NCBI GenBank assembly: GCA_002914805.1
Contig: JXTB01000402.1
Span: 260,133 to 324,132 of the forward strand
DNA from: Parasponia andersonii
Taxonomy: Eukaryota > Streptophyta > Magnoliopsida > Rosales > Cannabaceae
Direction: 5' to 3'
DNA: 64,000 bases
Positions 46,421 to 58,117 of the stretch are shown piece by piece; position 1 is the stretch's first letter, and each line of letters starts with the position of its first letter. A program made the translations under genes and the position numbers. The notes under the pieces were generated by a model. The model ran no database searches and was not told the DNA's origin. It saw only the letters and a program-made list of their open reading frames with translations.

Positions 46421-46980
46421 TAAATTAAGTGAGTAACACTTTTTTTTCCTCGTCATTTTTTATAAATGAACTAAATCTACTGCTATATCATTTTTCCTTT
46501 ATTAATTAAATCTATCGTTATACCACCTTTTATAACTGAATTTTGGACCAACTCTAGATGATTTTGACTAATACGTGATAAATTCTTAACTAATTTCCTT
46601 CAAAAAGTAATAAATCTAATAATAGTGATAAATTTAATTAAGTATTTAAAATAGTGGTAATTATCTACCTAACTCCAGGATCAAGTCGGCATAGGTGATA
46701 GGCCCAACTATAAACTTATAATATAGCTTTTTCGGGATTAAGTAGATAATTATCATTTTTTTCAAATATTTAACTAAATTTATTTCCGTTATTAGATTCT
46801 GCCACTTTATAAGGGAATTAATCAAAAATTTATCAAGAATTCATCAAAAATCTGGTAAAATTACTACTAACGTCATAAATATGTCAAGATCATCAAAAAT
46901 TAGTCAAGAATTTATTTTAAAAAGTGATATGATGGTAGATTTAATTAATGAGGAAAAAAAGGTGTCCTTCACCAAATTTA
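46421..46980. repeat. Foldback element, about 560 bp, arms about 270 bp
   Basis: The left end TAAATTAAGTGAGTAACACT is mirrored by TAAATTTGGTGAAGGACACC at the right end read backwards, both followed by a T run and TTCCTC. Inner arm words (ATTAATTAAATCTA, TTCTTGACTAATTT-like, AATCTAATAA, AAATTTAGTTAAATATTTGA-like, GATAATTATCTACTTAATCC-like) keep the same order in both arms. The two arms nearly meet around 46690-46730. There is no coding capacity. Part of an arm also occurs at 300-565. Confidence 0.7.
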
Positions 46981-48956
46981 TTCTAACTTTTTCTTCACCC
47001 TAGTTCGTAGTTGTAGACACTTAAAAAAAGTGACACTAATTTGGCCCAAAAATCTTACCACTAAAATGGTTCGAGTCAAAACTGAAATTAGCGTGTGAAC
47101 TATGGACTCTTTCCATAAAAATTAACAGATCAAGTATCCCAACAAAAGCTTACTCGGAAAGAAGCAAGAAGTTAGAACCTTCAATATCCGAAGTCCAGCT
47201 TGATCATGGGGGTGGAATATGGAATTTCATCACCTATGGTAGCATAAAAGAGATATTAGATTTGGGCCGTGCACCAAGCGAAAAAAATTCTTGTAGCCAT
47301 TTGTGTTAAAACTTAAAGAGTTTTTTAATATGGATGTGATTATCAAAGTAGATAGGATTAGGATAGTTGGAAGGTATATTGGAACTATTAGTTAACAACA
47401 AACTATCAGAGCGGAGTAGTTTCACCGCAATGAATCATATGAAGCAGTACAAAATATCAGTAATTTTCCCTGTGTTTGAAAGGAAAATAAAAATGGAGAC
47501 CGGTGAGTTTAATTTAGGAAAAGAATAGTCTAATATGGATTATAAGAAGTAATCAAAGCTTGTGATATTTAATTGATAAATGCACTTCTATTTAGTTTTA
47601 AACAAATTTTCTTTCCTTATTTTTTCAAGGAAAAAAAAAATTATCATTGCTAGTAAACAATATTAATATTATTCTTTCTGCATTTCCCAGCAATTGAAAC
47701 AATAATTTGTTACGGAAACCTATATTAAGTGTACCAACATTTTAAGTCCCACCGTGCATGTCTGAACTAGAGAAATACTACTTAAGGCGCGGAAAGATGG
47801 AATGGCGACGGGAAGAAGCAGCAATCAGGTACAAACGCCAGCAAAATGTGTAGTGTATATGAAAACGGCATCTAAATTGGTATCGTTTCCTTCTAGTAGT
47901 GCCTTCAATTGCTCACCATTGTAAAGGAATAATCTGATGACTATTTAGAAATTCGACCAAAAAATTTAAAAAATAAATAATAATAATAATAAAAAGATAG
48001 ATGAAACTATCACTATGCTTAAACTTTGATGCTGCGGTTGCGACAATGACGATGATTCAAACAGTATTATCAAATATTAGAAGAAAATAGCTATTATAAC
48101 ATTTGTACGAAAGTAAAATATAAGAGTTGTACTACGGTTTGGGCCATCCATTACAATTAGAAAGCTCTCTTCTTTCTAAGATAAAAAAAGGTTTCTAACA
48201 CTTTTATTTTTTTAAAAAAAAATCAAAAAATTACAAAAATACGGAAGCTAATTTTTTTCTAATTTTTATTAGAAAAATATCAATTTTAAAAAATTTAGAA
48301 AAGTACCAATTTTAAAATAATTACTAGTTAATAGTTTCTACAAACTGATTACCAGTTATAAATATTTTTGGTTACTAGTTACTGGTTATCAAAAACTAAT
48401 TATTATTTTTAAAAATTATATTTTTCTAAATATTATTTTAAAAATAGTATTTTTTTAATTTTAAAAAACCCAAATTATTGTATTTTTCAATTTTTTTTTT
48501 GTAAAAATGTTGAACAATATCTAATTTCCCCAATAAAAACTATAATTTTAAAAATAGAAATTGGGGAAAAACATTGGTTTAGATCAAAGACAATCCTCAT
48601 TTCTCACAATACACAAGACTCATTTGAAATTGAAAAATAATGAAATAAAAATATAGGAATTAAACATGGAATAGGAATGAAAACAAAAAAAAAAAAAATA
48701 ATAGAAAGAAGATTGAAAAAAAGTCCAACTTATAGGTCACAGGTTGTCAATATTTTTTATCATAAATAACTTTGTATATATACATGTTAATTATATCTTT
48801 CTTTTTTTTATAAAATTACTAATATTATTATAACTATCATATTAAAATCCTATGCTCCAAATTAGAGTACCCATCTATGGAGCAAAAACAAAAAACTCTA
48901 TTGAACCCTTACTTAATGGTAGTACATTTATATTTTCTCTTAGTTATATTATCATA

Positions 48957-49192
48957 GGTTGCCAATCCAATAGGTATTTTTTTTTTTACTTATCTATAGT
49001 ATTTTATTTTTGTCATTGGATCATAATTTAACGATTAACATAATTTGGATAGTTGAAAAAATAAATTAATATCAATTATTTAATAATTTTTTCTCTTCAA
49101 CTTTTATCATAAAAAACATGCTTAATGAATTTAAATTGGACAAAATAATATTTATGGATAGGTAAAAAAAAAAAAAAACTTCTGAATTGGTA
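48957..49192. mobile_element. MITE, family shared with 50748-50990
   Basis: The left end is GGTTGCCAATCCAATAGGTA followed by a T run and ACTTATCTATAG. The right end read backwards is ATACCAATTCAGAAG, a T run and ACCTATCCATAAAT, giving imperfect TIRs of about 40 bp around an AT-rich core. The left end is nearly identical to the right end, read backwards, of the element at 50748-50990. The target duplication is unclear. Confidence 0.6.
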
Positions 49193-49721
49193 TATTTGAT
49201 CAAGCTTTTATGAAAAATACCCACATTGAGATCATGATTTTAAGTAGATATATTTTTTTTTCTGTCTTTATATTATATTAGTATATTTGATCAAGTTTTT
49301 ATGATTTTTTTTAAATATAAATTGAGCCTTTAAGTTTAATAAACATCTTTTTAGTCGTAGTAGTAGATTAGTTTATAAGCTTAGTATATCTAACTCAAAA
49401 AATAAGAAATTCCACTATTCAAAAAATAAATATATCACTTAAAAAAGGTGATTTCACATTAATGGCTGCAAGTTAATTTTCTGAAATTTAATAAACTCAT
49501 AAACATTAAAAACTAGACGAATAGACTAATTTACTTTTTTATTAAAGAAAAAAAGATTTGATGAGGGTAATTTTGCTATTTATTTTCAATAGTTATCTAT
49601 TTGGATCATTTAATTATAATTTTTGAATTGGTAACATTTATTAATTTTTGGGCTTAAAACGGCATATATCTATTCAACCCGGATCCTAGAGAAAGGCACC
49701 CCTGAGTGGGTGCTAGTTTAA

Positions 49722-49813
49722 TGTCAAATTGTTGACAATTTCTGAGACATTTTCAATCAAAATGGTTTACTGTCAAATTATTGACAATTTCTGAGATATT
49801 TTCAATCAAAATT
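49722..49813. repeat. Direct repeat, copies 49 bp apart, with internal palindrome
   Basis: TGTCAAATTGTTGACAATTT with CTGAGACATTTTCAATCAAA following occurs at 49722 and, with a few changes, at 49771. Each copy contains AAATTGT..ACAATTT or a one-base variant, so it can fold on itself. No function inferred. Confidence 0.7.
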
Positions 49814-50713
49814 AGTATTGTATCAAATCTGTAGTATCAGAAGACAAATGACTATTTATAAAATGTTAAGAAACCACTAAATGTCATATCTAAATAGTGT
49901 TAATGATTTTGCAGGGTCGCATTAATTGCATTCTCATTTTCAAGCCGCTGTCGATTACAAGGCTCTTAATGTAAAACAACCTTCAAAGAAGATTTTTTTT
50001 TTTTTTTTTTTTTCAGTTTTCTTAATCAATTTTCTTTTAAAATAAATTGATTTCTTCCATTTAAATTTGATATATGTACCTGCAGGTAAATCTGTTCAAA
50101 TTATATTTGTAAAGTCCTCATGTCAAATACTAACCCAAAAATAAAAAATTAAAAGTTTCAACAAGCCCCACATCCTCATCTTCAAATTAATTTACTTTTG
50201 GGGTGATTGGAATTCTCTAGAGATACTCAACCCTAGAAAACGACCGATTCAGTTACCCCGTGGCCTAACAGAAGAGTATTGAGACAAGAGTTGGGACCAT
50301 GCTGGTCATTAGGTCTTTGTTTCTATGCAATTAATTCAAATACAGGGACCAATACAACTCTCATTCTTACCTTTCTTTCCCTTTTCTTTTCCCCTCTAAG
50401 AAAACTTTCTTCTTTTGCCATCTCAGAATATTGAGGGTCACTTTGGGATTACTTTGACTTTAAAATATCGGTATGTATAGATATTAAATATACGGGAATG
50501 AGAACAATATGGATTTTTTTTATTCTCTATTGATAGATAAATCAATTTTGGTCTTTGAATTTCCATATAATAATTACAATTAAATACATTGGGATCAAAT
50601 TCTAATGCAAATTAAATAATAGTATTTATTTTTATAACAATTAGATTGAAATTTAATGATCAAAATTGAAATTCTCTATCTAATAGGAATAAAAAAAATT
50701 ATTATTGTACTAG

Positions 50714-50747
<34 letters not shown>

Positions 50748-50749
<2 letters not shown>

Positions 50750-50990
50750 GCACCAATCCAGTAGGTATTTTTTTTTTTACCTATGCATAGGTATCAATTT
50801 GGCCAATGAAAATTTAGCATATATATTTTTTTATTGTAAAAAGTAAGAGAGAGAAAAAGCATTAATGATGCACGTCTTTTCATGCACTTTATTATAGCCA
50901 TTAGATCACCATTAGATTGGCGATCCAACGGCTAAAAAAAAAATACCTACCCGTAGGTAAAGAAAAAAAATACCTATTGGATTGGCAACC
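50748..50990. mobile_element. MITE, 243 bp, inserted in a TA microsatellite
   Basis: The left end is GGGCACCAATCCAGTAGGTA, a T run, then ACCTATGCATAGGTAT. The right end read backwards is GGTTGCCAATCCAATAGGTA, a T run with one C, then ACCTACGGGTAGGTAT. The TIRs are about 45 bp. (TA)n lies on both sides (about 50713-50746 and 50991-51005), consistent with insertion into, or duplication of, a TA-rich target. There is no ORF. Confidence 0.75.
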
Positions 50991-51638
50991 TATATATATA
51001 TATATATGCATTGTCTCAAATATTTTGAACATAACTCATCACCCATTTTTTTTTTAAAATTAGTGACGAAACTCATCTGTTTTGTGTATAATTAGGTTTA
51101 GTTTTTTTGCCTAATAAAATTCAGGGTAAATAATTATAAGGACTTGAAATTAACCCCAAAATGGCATAAAAGTTCTAAAGGGTCCATTTTTTTTTTTTAA
51201 ATTTTTTCTGTGTCTTTCCCCATCAAAGCATATTGAAAAATCGATCTTTTTGTTAGAGATAAGAAGATTGATAGCGCGTAGCCTTTTGGATCGAGATGAG
51301 CCCATTTACAAGTGTTAGAGGCATGCGTGGATGAAACCTTATATCAGCTGGTCCCTCTTTAATTAGTTCCGTGATACCATTCACTTTAGTGTCCACATTT
51401 AAGGCCTACTTCAATGGTCCGATCTTCCTAGATGTAGGTTGGGCCAAAGATTGCTTCACACCATGGTCCATCCCAGTTATTTTTCGATAAAGGACGAGGG
51501 ATTCAAACTTTAAGTCTCTAGGTGAAGTGCGATTACCGATTAAACTCAACCTGTGAAGATTCGTTCTTTTAAATTGACCCCTGCAATACAAAAAGAAAAT
51601 CTCCTTATTGCATTTCTATATGTAAATTTGAAGGTTAA

Positions 51639-52260
51639 TGTTGGTTTTGTCAACAATGAATTTAAGAAATTACAAGATGTGATTTGTGTGTGAAAAGAGT
51701 TGATTAATCAAAACAAGTAAAAAAGACAAGAATTTTATAGTGATTCGGCCTAAAAAAAGATGAGTCTACGTCCACTGTTGTTCACTATTTTCTGGAGGAT
51801 TACAAGAGTTTCGTTAAGTTTATAGGAAGTAAAAATAATAAATCTCTAAAGTACTCCCCAGAATCCCAAGATCTCTCACAATAGCATTGAATTCCCTTTA
51901 TATAGGTGAGGGTACCTCAATGTTTCCCAATTGTGAAATGGGTAAGTGTATAATCAGAAAAAATAATTTGAGTAACAATATAATAACTTAAATGAGATGA
52001 CTGGTCGATCTTGAAAGAGAAACTTTTGTTTCTCTTTCTTTGTAGATTACCTGTTTGACGAAGCTTGGTCTAGTTTCCTTTTCATTCTGGTCGCACTTAA
52101 CTCGTTCAGATGAGGTCACACTTTATTCGGAGGGAGGTCGCATTCGACTTACTCGGAAGAGGTCGCACTTAACTTACTCGTGCGACCTAGTACGTTCTCT
52201 TAGTTGCTAACTTTCCCTTTCTGACATTAACCAACATATAGGTTTTTAGACCGCACAACA
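51639..52260 (-). repeat. 3' LTR of element 2
   Basis: 622 bp. Read on the plus strand it begins TGTTGGTTTTGTC and ends GACCGCACAACA; on its own strand it starts TGTTGTGCGG. A minus-strand TATA box (TATATAAAG) lies at 51896-51904. The U3 part (about 52080-52200) contains repeated TGCGACCTC motifs. It is collinear with 62082-62715 but lacks ACGAAG near the outer end and a 7-base stretch near 51985. Confidence 0.88.
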
Positions 52261-53319
52261 ATTACCCCCCAGCTCCATTAGTTCTTTAGGACAAAATGGA
52301 GCTTCCTTCTATTATAAATGTGAGCTCATAAATATGGACGTCATAACATTCTCTTGAGATCTTCGAAGAGTCGTCAATTCTCAAATCAAATCTTTTCAGA
52401 ACCACTCGTACCTTCTTCTGACAGATGAAACCATGTGTCACATTTTCTCAGCAAAACTTGAGGAGACTTTTCCGTTTTTTGAGCAGACACAATGATAGCG
52501 ATGATGCCAGCTGTTGTCTTAAATCAAGTCGTTTCAAATTTTGAAAAGATACCGATTTAATTTCAGAAAATTAACTCCCGTGTGAACTTCGGCCTTTGGA
52601 TCTGAAAATTAAATACCTTGATCTACGGCTGTGATTTGATGACGCTCGACATATATATATCAAAAAAATTTATCCGCCTCTTCTTCAAAACTCGAATCCT
52701 ATCGCCATGTTTCTCTCATTTCTGAAGTCCGAAGCACTTATAAGGAAAATCCCCCTGGTGTCCTCTTCTGTTTCATAGCTCGCACAAATCCGTCATGTTC
52801 TCTGATCAAGTTATCACCGTATTCCTTCAGACGACATCTCGGTCCTTCAATCTTTGAAGAAAAGATAGTATATATCCTCTCTTTCTCTTATTGTTCTTCG
52901 ATTTTTCAGAAAACTCTCAGATTTTATTTCTAGAAATAGGGACAAATCATAGAGCCTAAATACCCTAAATTAAAACTCATCCCACACTCGGATGGAATGA
53001 AAAATGGTAATTTTTCAGACCCGCTCCGTTAATTTAGAATAGAACATTTTTTTGATGATCGATGAATCCTATTAAGAATTTTAGGATCTGAATCCTTATT
53101 TTTTGAAAACCATAATCAGTCGAGTGATGAATTATAGAAGAACTGCTCGAAAACTTTTTATGAATCCGTAGATCGATTAGAAAAAATCTGATGAGCAGCT
53201 TAATGATACAATCCTAGGATGACCCCCCAAAATTACTCGCATATAGTGAAGATCCATGATGCTCGCGTAGGATTAAACCCATCTATATTTCTTTTCAGAT
53301 ATCTAGTAGTGAGGATTTT
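52261..53319 (+). other. Polypurine tract of element 2 and leader of its antisense ORF
   Basis: At 52261-52276 the minus strand reads GGAGCTGGGGGGTAAT next to the 3' LTR, the polypurine tract. The following 1 kb is non-coding and, on the plus strand, lies upstream of the antisense ORF. It is where that gene's promoter and 5' leader would be; a TATATATAT run at about 52652-52660 is one weak TATA candidate. The sequence around 52880-53320 is A-rich with no clear signals. Confidence 0.5.
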
Positions 53320-55416
53320 ATGGAAGGGAATATATTCTCAGGAGAATCTTCCAATACCAGTGTTAGCTCTATAAATCTCGATGACTACCTTGAGCCAGAA
53401 CCTGAAGTAGAGATAACCAGGGTCAGGCGACCTTCCTCCGGACCAATGGCCTCGGCATATCAGGGATGCCCCTGCATTCGCAACGGGTTACCAATATGTG
53501 GGGAGGGATTGGTCATGTACCAATATAAGGATGAGCTGCACAACGAACATGCTCAGCAAGATCGTATACAACTACAAGATCGCCATCCCTCTTCACCTTC
53601 CCATGGAGTTCAATCGACCATACACACCACCTCGCGGAATTGCCTCATTCTCTAAAGTAGTTCTCAAATACAGTGTCCACCTTCCACTTCATCCTTACAT
53701 AAAATCAATCGTCGATTATTACAGAGTCGTCCCTTTTCAACTAACTCTAAATACATATAGATATATGGTAGGTCTGTACATACTATACCATAAATTAGGT
53801 TTAGAAACCACCACTCCTGAAGAGTTCACTTGGTTCTACCAACTGAAATCAAACCCGTCTGACTTCAACTTCTTCTATGCGAGCAAGTGGTCAAACCAAG
53901 TCATAAAAACTATCTACGAGATTCGCAACAACATGGGAAAATGGAAAAGTCCATTTTTCCACTTTGACTACGCGGATAACGACTTCTTTCAGAACCCTAG
54001 TAGGTTACTTTCAGCTTATTGCCTTCTCTACATAAATATATTATTTTGATCGCATTCGTATGTCATCGTAGATAACACGGAACGACCAGGCCTCTCCAAC
54101 GAGCAGCTCGCAAGGGTGTATAAAATAAACAACCTTCCAATCGAAGAATTTGATTGGAAGAAGCTTATGATGTCCAAGAGCTTAGTTACTTGCGGACTGC
54201 TTCCAAGGAGCCGCCTTTCCAGATTCTACCCATCGTCCAACCAAACTCTCGAGCTTGAAGAAGAAGCTAAGGAAGCAAAAGGATAAGAGTACCTCGTCTT
54301 CCAAACCTAGGAAATGAAAAATACCTGCCACTTTTACAACCTAGGAACCATCATCTCCAAAAGCTGTATCGCCACCGATTTCTCAGCAACAAGAAGGTAG
54401 TTATTTTTCTCTTCTTTTTATCGCATCGTACACCGTGTATGCTAACCAACCATCTGTACAAATATGGCAATCGGTAATGGACTACAAGCACCGCCTTCAA
54501 CTCTGGGGTCGATGGCAAAGTCCAAGGCACCAGACGGCACACCACTTTCGTTGAAAGGGAAAAAGAAGGTCGACACTTCAAAGAAACGAAAGGTCGCCTT
54601 TGAAGACATCCCAACAAGCTCGTCTCCTCCTCAGCCTCTACTAACTGCGAGCCAATCTGAGCCATCCAAGGAGATGCCACTTTTGATGAAGGATCGAGCC
54701 ATGTCGATAAAGACGAGGAGTTTTTCGCACCTTTTTGCCAACTGCTAGAAAAAGCTGGTATGAGCGCGGCCTTCATCGACCGTTTTACCTCTGAGGATGG
54801 CTGGGAGAGGATGAAACGACAACCAGTCAAGATCGCCTTCAGCTCTGCAATGAAGATGTTAGCGAATGTAAGTATCCTCTATCTTCAATATTCAATGTAC
54901 TTTTCTGGTATTGATGTGTAATATTTTCAGACTGCTGCAGTTGCTGTCCTGATGCATGATCCAATCCTTGAATATTTGAAAAAAGCCGAAAAATTCGAAG
55001 AAGTAACCCAAGCATTCGAGGACTCGGAGAAAGCTCGCGAGGAAGAGAGAAAAGCCTTCGAATTAGAGAGGCAGCAGCTGCTCGAAGATCTGACCAAGGA
55101 AAAGCTTGAATAGGAGAAGCTCGAGGAAAAAATTAAAGAACTTGAGAAGATCATCTCCGAGCATCCGGATCTCATGAAAGAGGCGACAACAGAGGTGGCT
55201 CACAAGGCTATAGAAGAGTTCAAGGCTACTGAAGGCAAGAAACTCGAAGAAAAAGCCAGTGACATCGCCTCATCGACCATAATATATAATATCTTCTGCA
55301 AGCATCCGGACTTCGGCTTTTCCATCCTTGGTGAAGATGTGGTCGACCTTGTCCAGAGTAGGAGGGATGTAGAGGCTACCAAAACTGGAGACGGTAGAGC
55401 GAGCACATCTGCATAG
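53320..55416 (+). pseudogene. Spliced antisense ORF (aORF) of element 2, gypsy-type Transposase_28-like
   Basis: A gene reading opposite to element 2. It starts MEGNIFSGESSNTSVSS (53320), with an acidic N-terminus. A frameshift near 53560 moves to the frame with RPYTPPRGIASFSKVVLKYS, VHLPLHPYIKSIVDYY and PFQLTLNTYRYMVGLYILYH, the pattern of the putative gypsy-type transposon domain. Intron 54000-54071 (GTAGGTTA...TCATCGTAG) joins the frame to NTERPGLSNEQLARVYKI. A probable second donor (GTAGTTATTT) lies near 54391 without a clear acceptor, since the expected CAG may be mutated. Intron 54868-54930 (GTAAGTAT...ATTTTCAG) joins KIAFSSAMKMLAN to TAAVAVLMHD in frame. The C-terminal part is a long coiled coil (EKAREEERKAFELERQQLLE), with one TAG at about 55111, ending RASTSA. 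Its overall plan matches the antisense ORF of element 1. It is decayed as sequenced. Function unknown. Confidence 0.75.
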
Positions 55417-56039
55417 TTTTTTTTTTTTTTTTAAATTTAAGAACAATGCGGGCTTGGTCCCCTTTTTGTTTGTAATACTTTACTTGCGTACGGGTGCGAG
55501 CTTTTATTAATAAATGGTTTACTCCTGCAAAACAATTAAAACACTGTATTGTAATATAAAGATGCATAATTTAACTAAGTAATCAATCATTAGGTGACTG
55601 ATCGGTATGCTATTGCGATTCGAATCCAACAAACTTAAAACTGGTTTTAAGTATTAGGAAAGATTAAGTCGCTTAAGAAAATAGTAAGTATGAGTGAGGT
55701 GAACTCAATACTGTTTTTCAAAAGTTCCATGACAAAATGTAATATAGTAATATATCACATCGAACAATGAACGTTTTGCTTAGTTACTTTGTTGTTCGAG
55801 GAGGGAAATTGCGTAATACGACATGCTATGGTATGAAGCCAGGAGAAAATCCTAAGATTTTCTTAAAGTTTTAGAAATTCAGCAGCGATCTCTAAAATTC
55901 CAACATTTAAATGGACGTTTGCATAGTCCTTTAGGAAGCAAGTAGGAGATAATATTCTGATCCTACTGCCCTCCGAGTTTTATGATGTTCGAAAACTGCC
56001 ATAAAACTATAAAAGGTGAACCAAATTGAATGATCGATG
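55417..56039. other. Element 2 non-coding DNA downstream of the antisense ORF
   Basis: Begins with a T run (55417-55432), then AT-rich sequence between the convergent ends of the antisense ORF and pol. No ORF or repeat stands out. Confidence 0.5.
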
Positions 56040-56245
56040 AGGAGACATCCTTATTGATGATGACGAAAGACAAATAATGAATGACGAAAAACGAATGACG
56101 ACCAATGAAAAATGAACGAAAGACAAATAACGAATGACGAAAAATGAATGACGACCAACGAATGACAAACAACAAATGACAACCAACAAACGACGAATAT
56201 AAGTAGTTATCTTTATTGATGAATGACGAATAAAAGATGCCTCAC
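56040..56245 (-). repeat. Degenerate short-unit repeat region of element 2
   Basis: Many variants of AATGACGA, ACGACCAA and GAAAGACAAATA follow each other in 9-12-bp steps, including a longer near-duplication (AACGAATGACGA... at about 56087 and 56119). It lies between integrase and the antisense ORF, the same relative place as the minisatellite arrays in element 1, but is unrelated in sequence. Minus-strand open frames across it are repeat artefacts. Confidence 0.7.
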
Positions 56246-56266
56246 GAACGACGAATACATGAAGAT

Positions 56267-57112
56267 TTACTGATAATAGCGACGAAGTTGTTCTGCATTC
56301 CAAGTATGCTCGATCTTTTGTCCACTAATGCGAGCTAACTTATGTGTCCTAGGTCGAATAATGGCATCAATAAGATATGGTCCTTCCCAAGAGGGTCCAA
56401 ATACACCAGCACCGTGCTCTTTATTATTAGGTAGAACCTGTTGAAGAACAAGATCACCAACTTCAAACCCTCGGCTTCTAACTTTAGAGTTATAATATCG
56501 AGCCGTGCACTGTTGATATAATGCGATCTGAAGCTGAGACTGCTCACGCCTTTCTTCTACAAGATCGAGCTCAATCCTCATCAGTGCGTTATTCTAATCT
56601 TACTCATAAGTAGAACGTCGTAGAGAGCTCGCAACAATTTCTACTGGTACCATTGCTTCGTATCCATAAGCTAAAGAGAATAGACTCTCTCCAGTAGTAG
56701 TTTGTTGAGTGGTGCGATAAGCCCATAATACTTCAGGGAGTACTTCTAGCCAAGCTCCTTTGTGCTCTTCTAGCTTTGTCTTTATGTTTAGTTTAAGTAT
56801 CTTGTTTGTAGCCTCGACCTGTCCATTGGCTTGTGGATGAACAACAGTAAAGAAATTCTTCTTGATGCCTAAGTTGTCGCAGTAGTTACGGAACTCATCG
56901 CAGTCAAATTGTTTCCTATTATCAGAAATTATGGTATGCGGTATACCATAATAGCAGATTATAGATTTGTAAATAAAATTTATCATCTTCTTTACGAAAA
57001 TGGTACTCAAGGCTTCAGCTTCTGTCCACTTAGTGAAATAATCGACTATGAATACTGCATATTTTAATCCATCTCGTGCCAATAGAAGTATTTCGATAAT
57101 ATCAATTCTCTA
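56267..57112 (-). pseudogene. Integrase core and C-terminus of element 2
   Basis: After a premature TAG at 57110-57112 (Trp to stop), the frame continues RIDIIEILLLARDGLKYAVF and VDYFTKWTEAEAL. The catalytic acids are Asp in VDYF, Asp in ISDN and Glu in NGQVEATNK. WLEVLPEVLWAYRTTQQTTT is the usual conserved block after the core. A second break near 56582-56600 separates the C-terminal part (LQIALYQQCTARYYNSKV, GPSWEGPYLIDAI, ending EHTWNAEQLRRYYQ at 56267). There is no chromodomain. Integrase would join the element's cDNA to host DNA. It is more complete than the copy in element 1 and retains a fuller core. It is the 3' end of pol, and the short-repeat region follows it. Confidence 0.88.
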
Positions 57113-58117
57113 CACTGGCCATGGACTGGTCATTGGAGTTAAAGGAACAGGTGGCATTCTAGGAATAGTTGCAAATTGTTGACATTTATCACACCTCTTA
57201 GCAAATTCTATTGTATCCTTCTTCATAGTTGGCCAAAAATACCCTTGTCTTAGAACTTTGTTCGCAAGTGCCTGTCCCCTGGAATGGTTTCCACATATTC
57301 CTTCGTGAATTTCCCTCATAATGTTGTGTGCTTTTTCTTCATCGACACATAATAACAACGGCGAACTAAAAATTCTTCGATAAAGCTTCGCGTCATAGAT
57401 GATATAGCGAGCTACCTTTATTCGAAGTCGCTTTGTATCGTCTTTGTTTTTGGGGAGGTCACCATTTTGTATATACTTCATTATAGGATCCATCCACGAT
57501 GGTTTCTTGTCAACCGGCATGGTTATTTGGGGCTCTACTTCAATACTTGGTTTTGCAAGAAATTTGACAGGGACCACTTTTAGTAATTCGGCATCTTTTG
57601 TTGAGGCAAGCTTAGTTAGAGCATTTGCCTGAGTATTTTTGATGCGAGGAAGAAGTTGAATGTTATAGGCAGTAAATGTCGAGAAGAGTCTTGGTACCTC
57701 TTTTAAATAAGTCATCATTTTTTCTCCTCTTGCTTGATAACCGCCGATCATTTGACAAACGACCAGCTCGGAATCATTGTATACCTCAATCATTTCGACC
57801 TTTATTTCTCGTGCGAACTTTAGCCCAGCTATCAGTGCTTCATATTTTGCCTCATTATTTGATGCTGAAAATTTAAAGCGAAGTGCGCAATGAATATTGT
57901 GCCCTTTAGGACTGATTAATACTAAGCCCGCACCGGCTCCATTCTCGTTTGACGATCCATCAACGTAAAGTTTCCACAATTTTGGTAAATCTATATTAGG
58001 TATTTCGATTACTTCTATGGGAAGATTGACATCGTACGTGAATTTTGCGATGAAATCTGCGAGAGCTTGCCCTTTAATCGCAGTGCGGGGTTGAAACTTG
58101 ATGTCAAACTGACTCAA
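57110..58117 (-). pseudogene. RNase H and integrase zinc finger of element 2
   Basis: A long uninterrupted frame of 335 residues within pol. The RNase H domain (about residues 45-170) shows the acidic catalytic positions: Asp in KLYVDGSSNENGAGAG, Glu in NNEAKYEALIAGLKFA, Asp in YNDSELVVCQ. After a spacer (residues about 185-255) the integrase H2C2 zinc-binding region follows: EIHEGICGNHSRG, RQGYFWPTMKKD, then RCDKCQQFA. It stops at TAG 57110-57112 after TSPWPV, where integrase would continue. RNase H degrades the RNA strand of the cDNA hybrid. The open length suggests that damage came after transposition stopped, and recently relative to the LTR divergence, or by chance. Confidence 0.88.

Larger units (their letters stand above)
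42300..51638. other. Long AT-rich intergenic region with small repeats
   Basis: About 9 kb without a recognisable gene. Open frames such as 43360-43551, 44756-44950 and 45816-45998 have no domain. The content that can be supported is repeats: a 37-bp tandem repeat, a 138-bp direct repeat, a MITE near 44.4 kb, a foldback at 46.4 kb, two related MITEs at 48.9 and 50.7 kb, and a 49-bp repeat at 49.7 kb, each listed separately. The poly-T tract at about 49987-50013 could be the tail of a retrotransposed fragment on the minus strand, but no body is recognisable. Confidence 0.5.
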
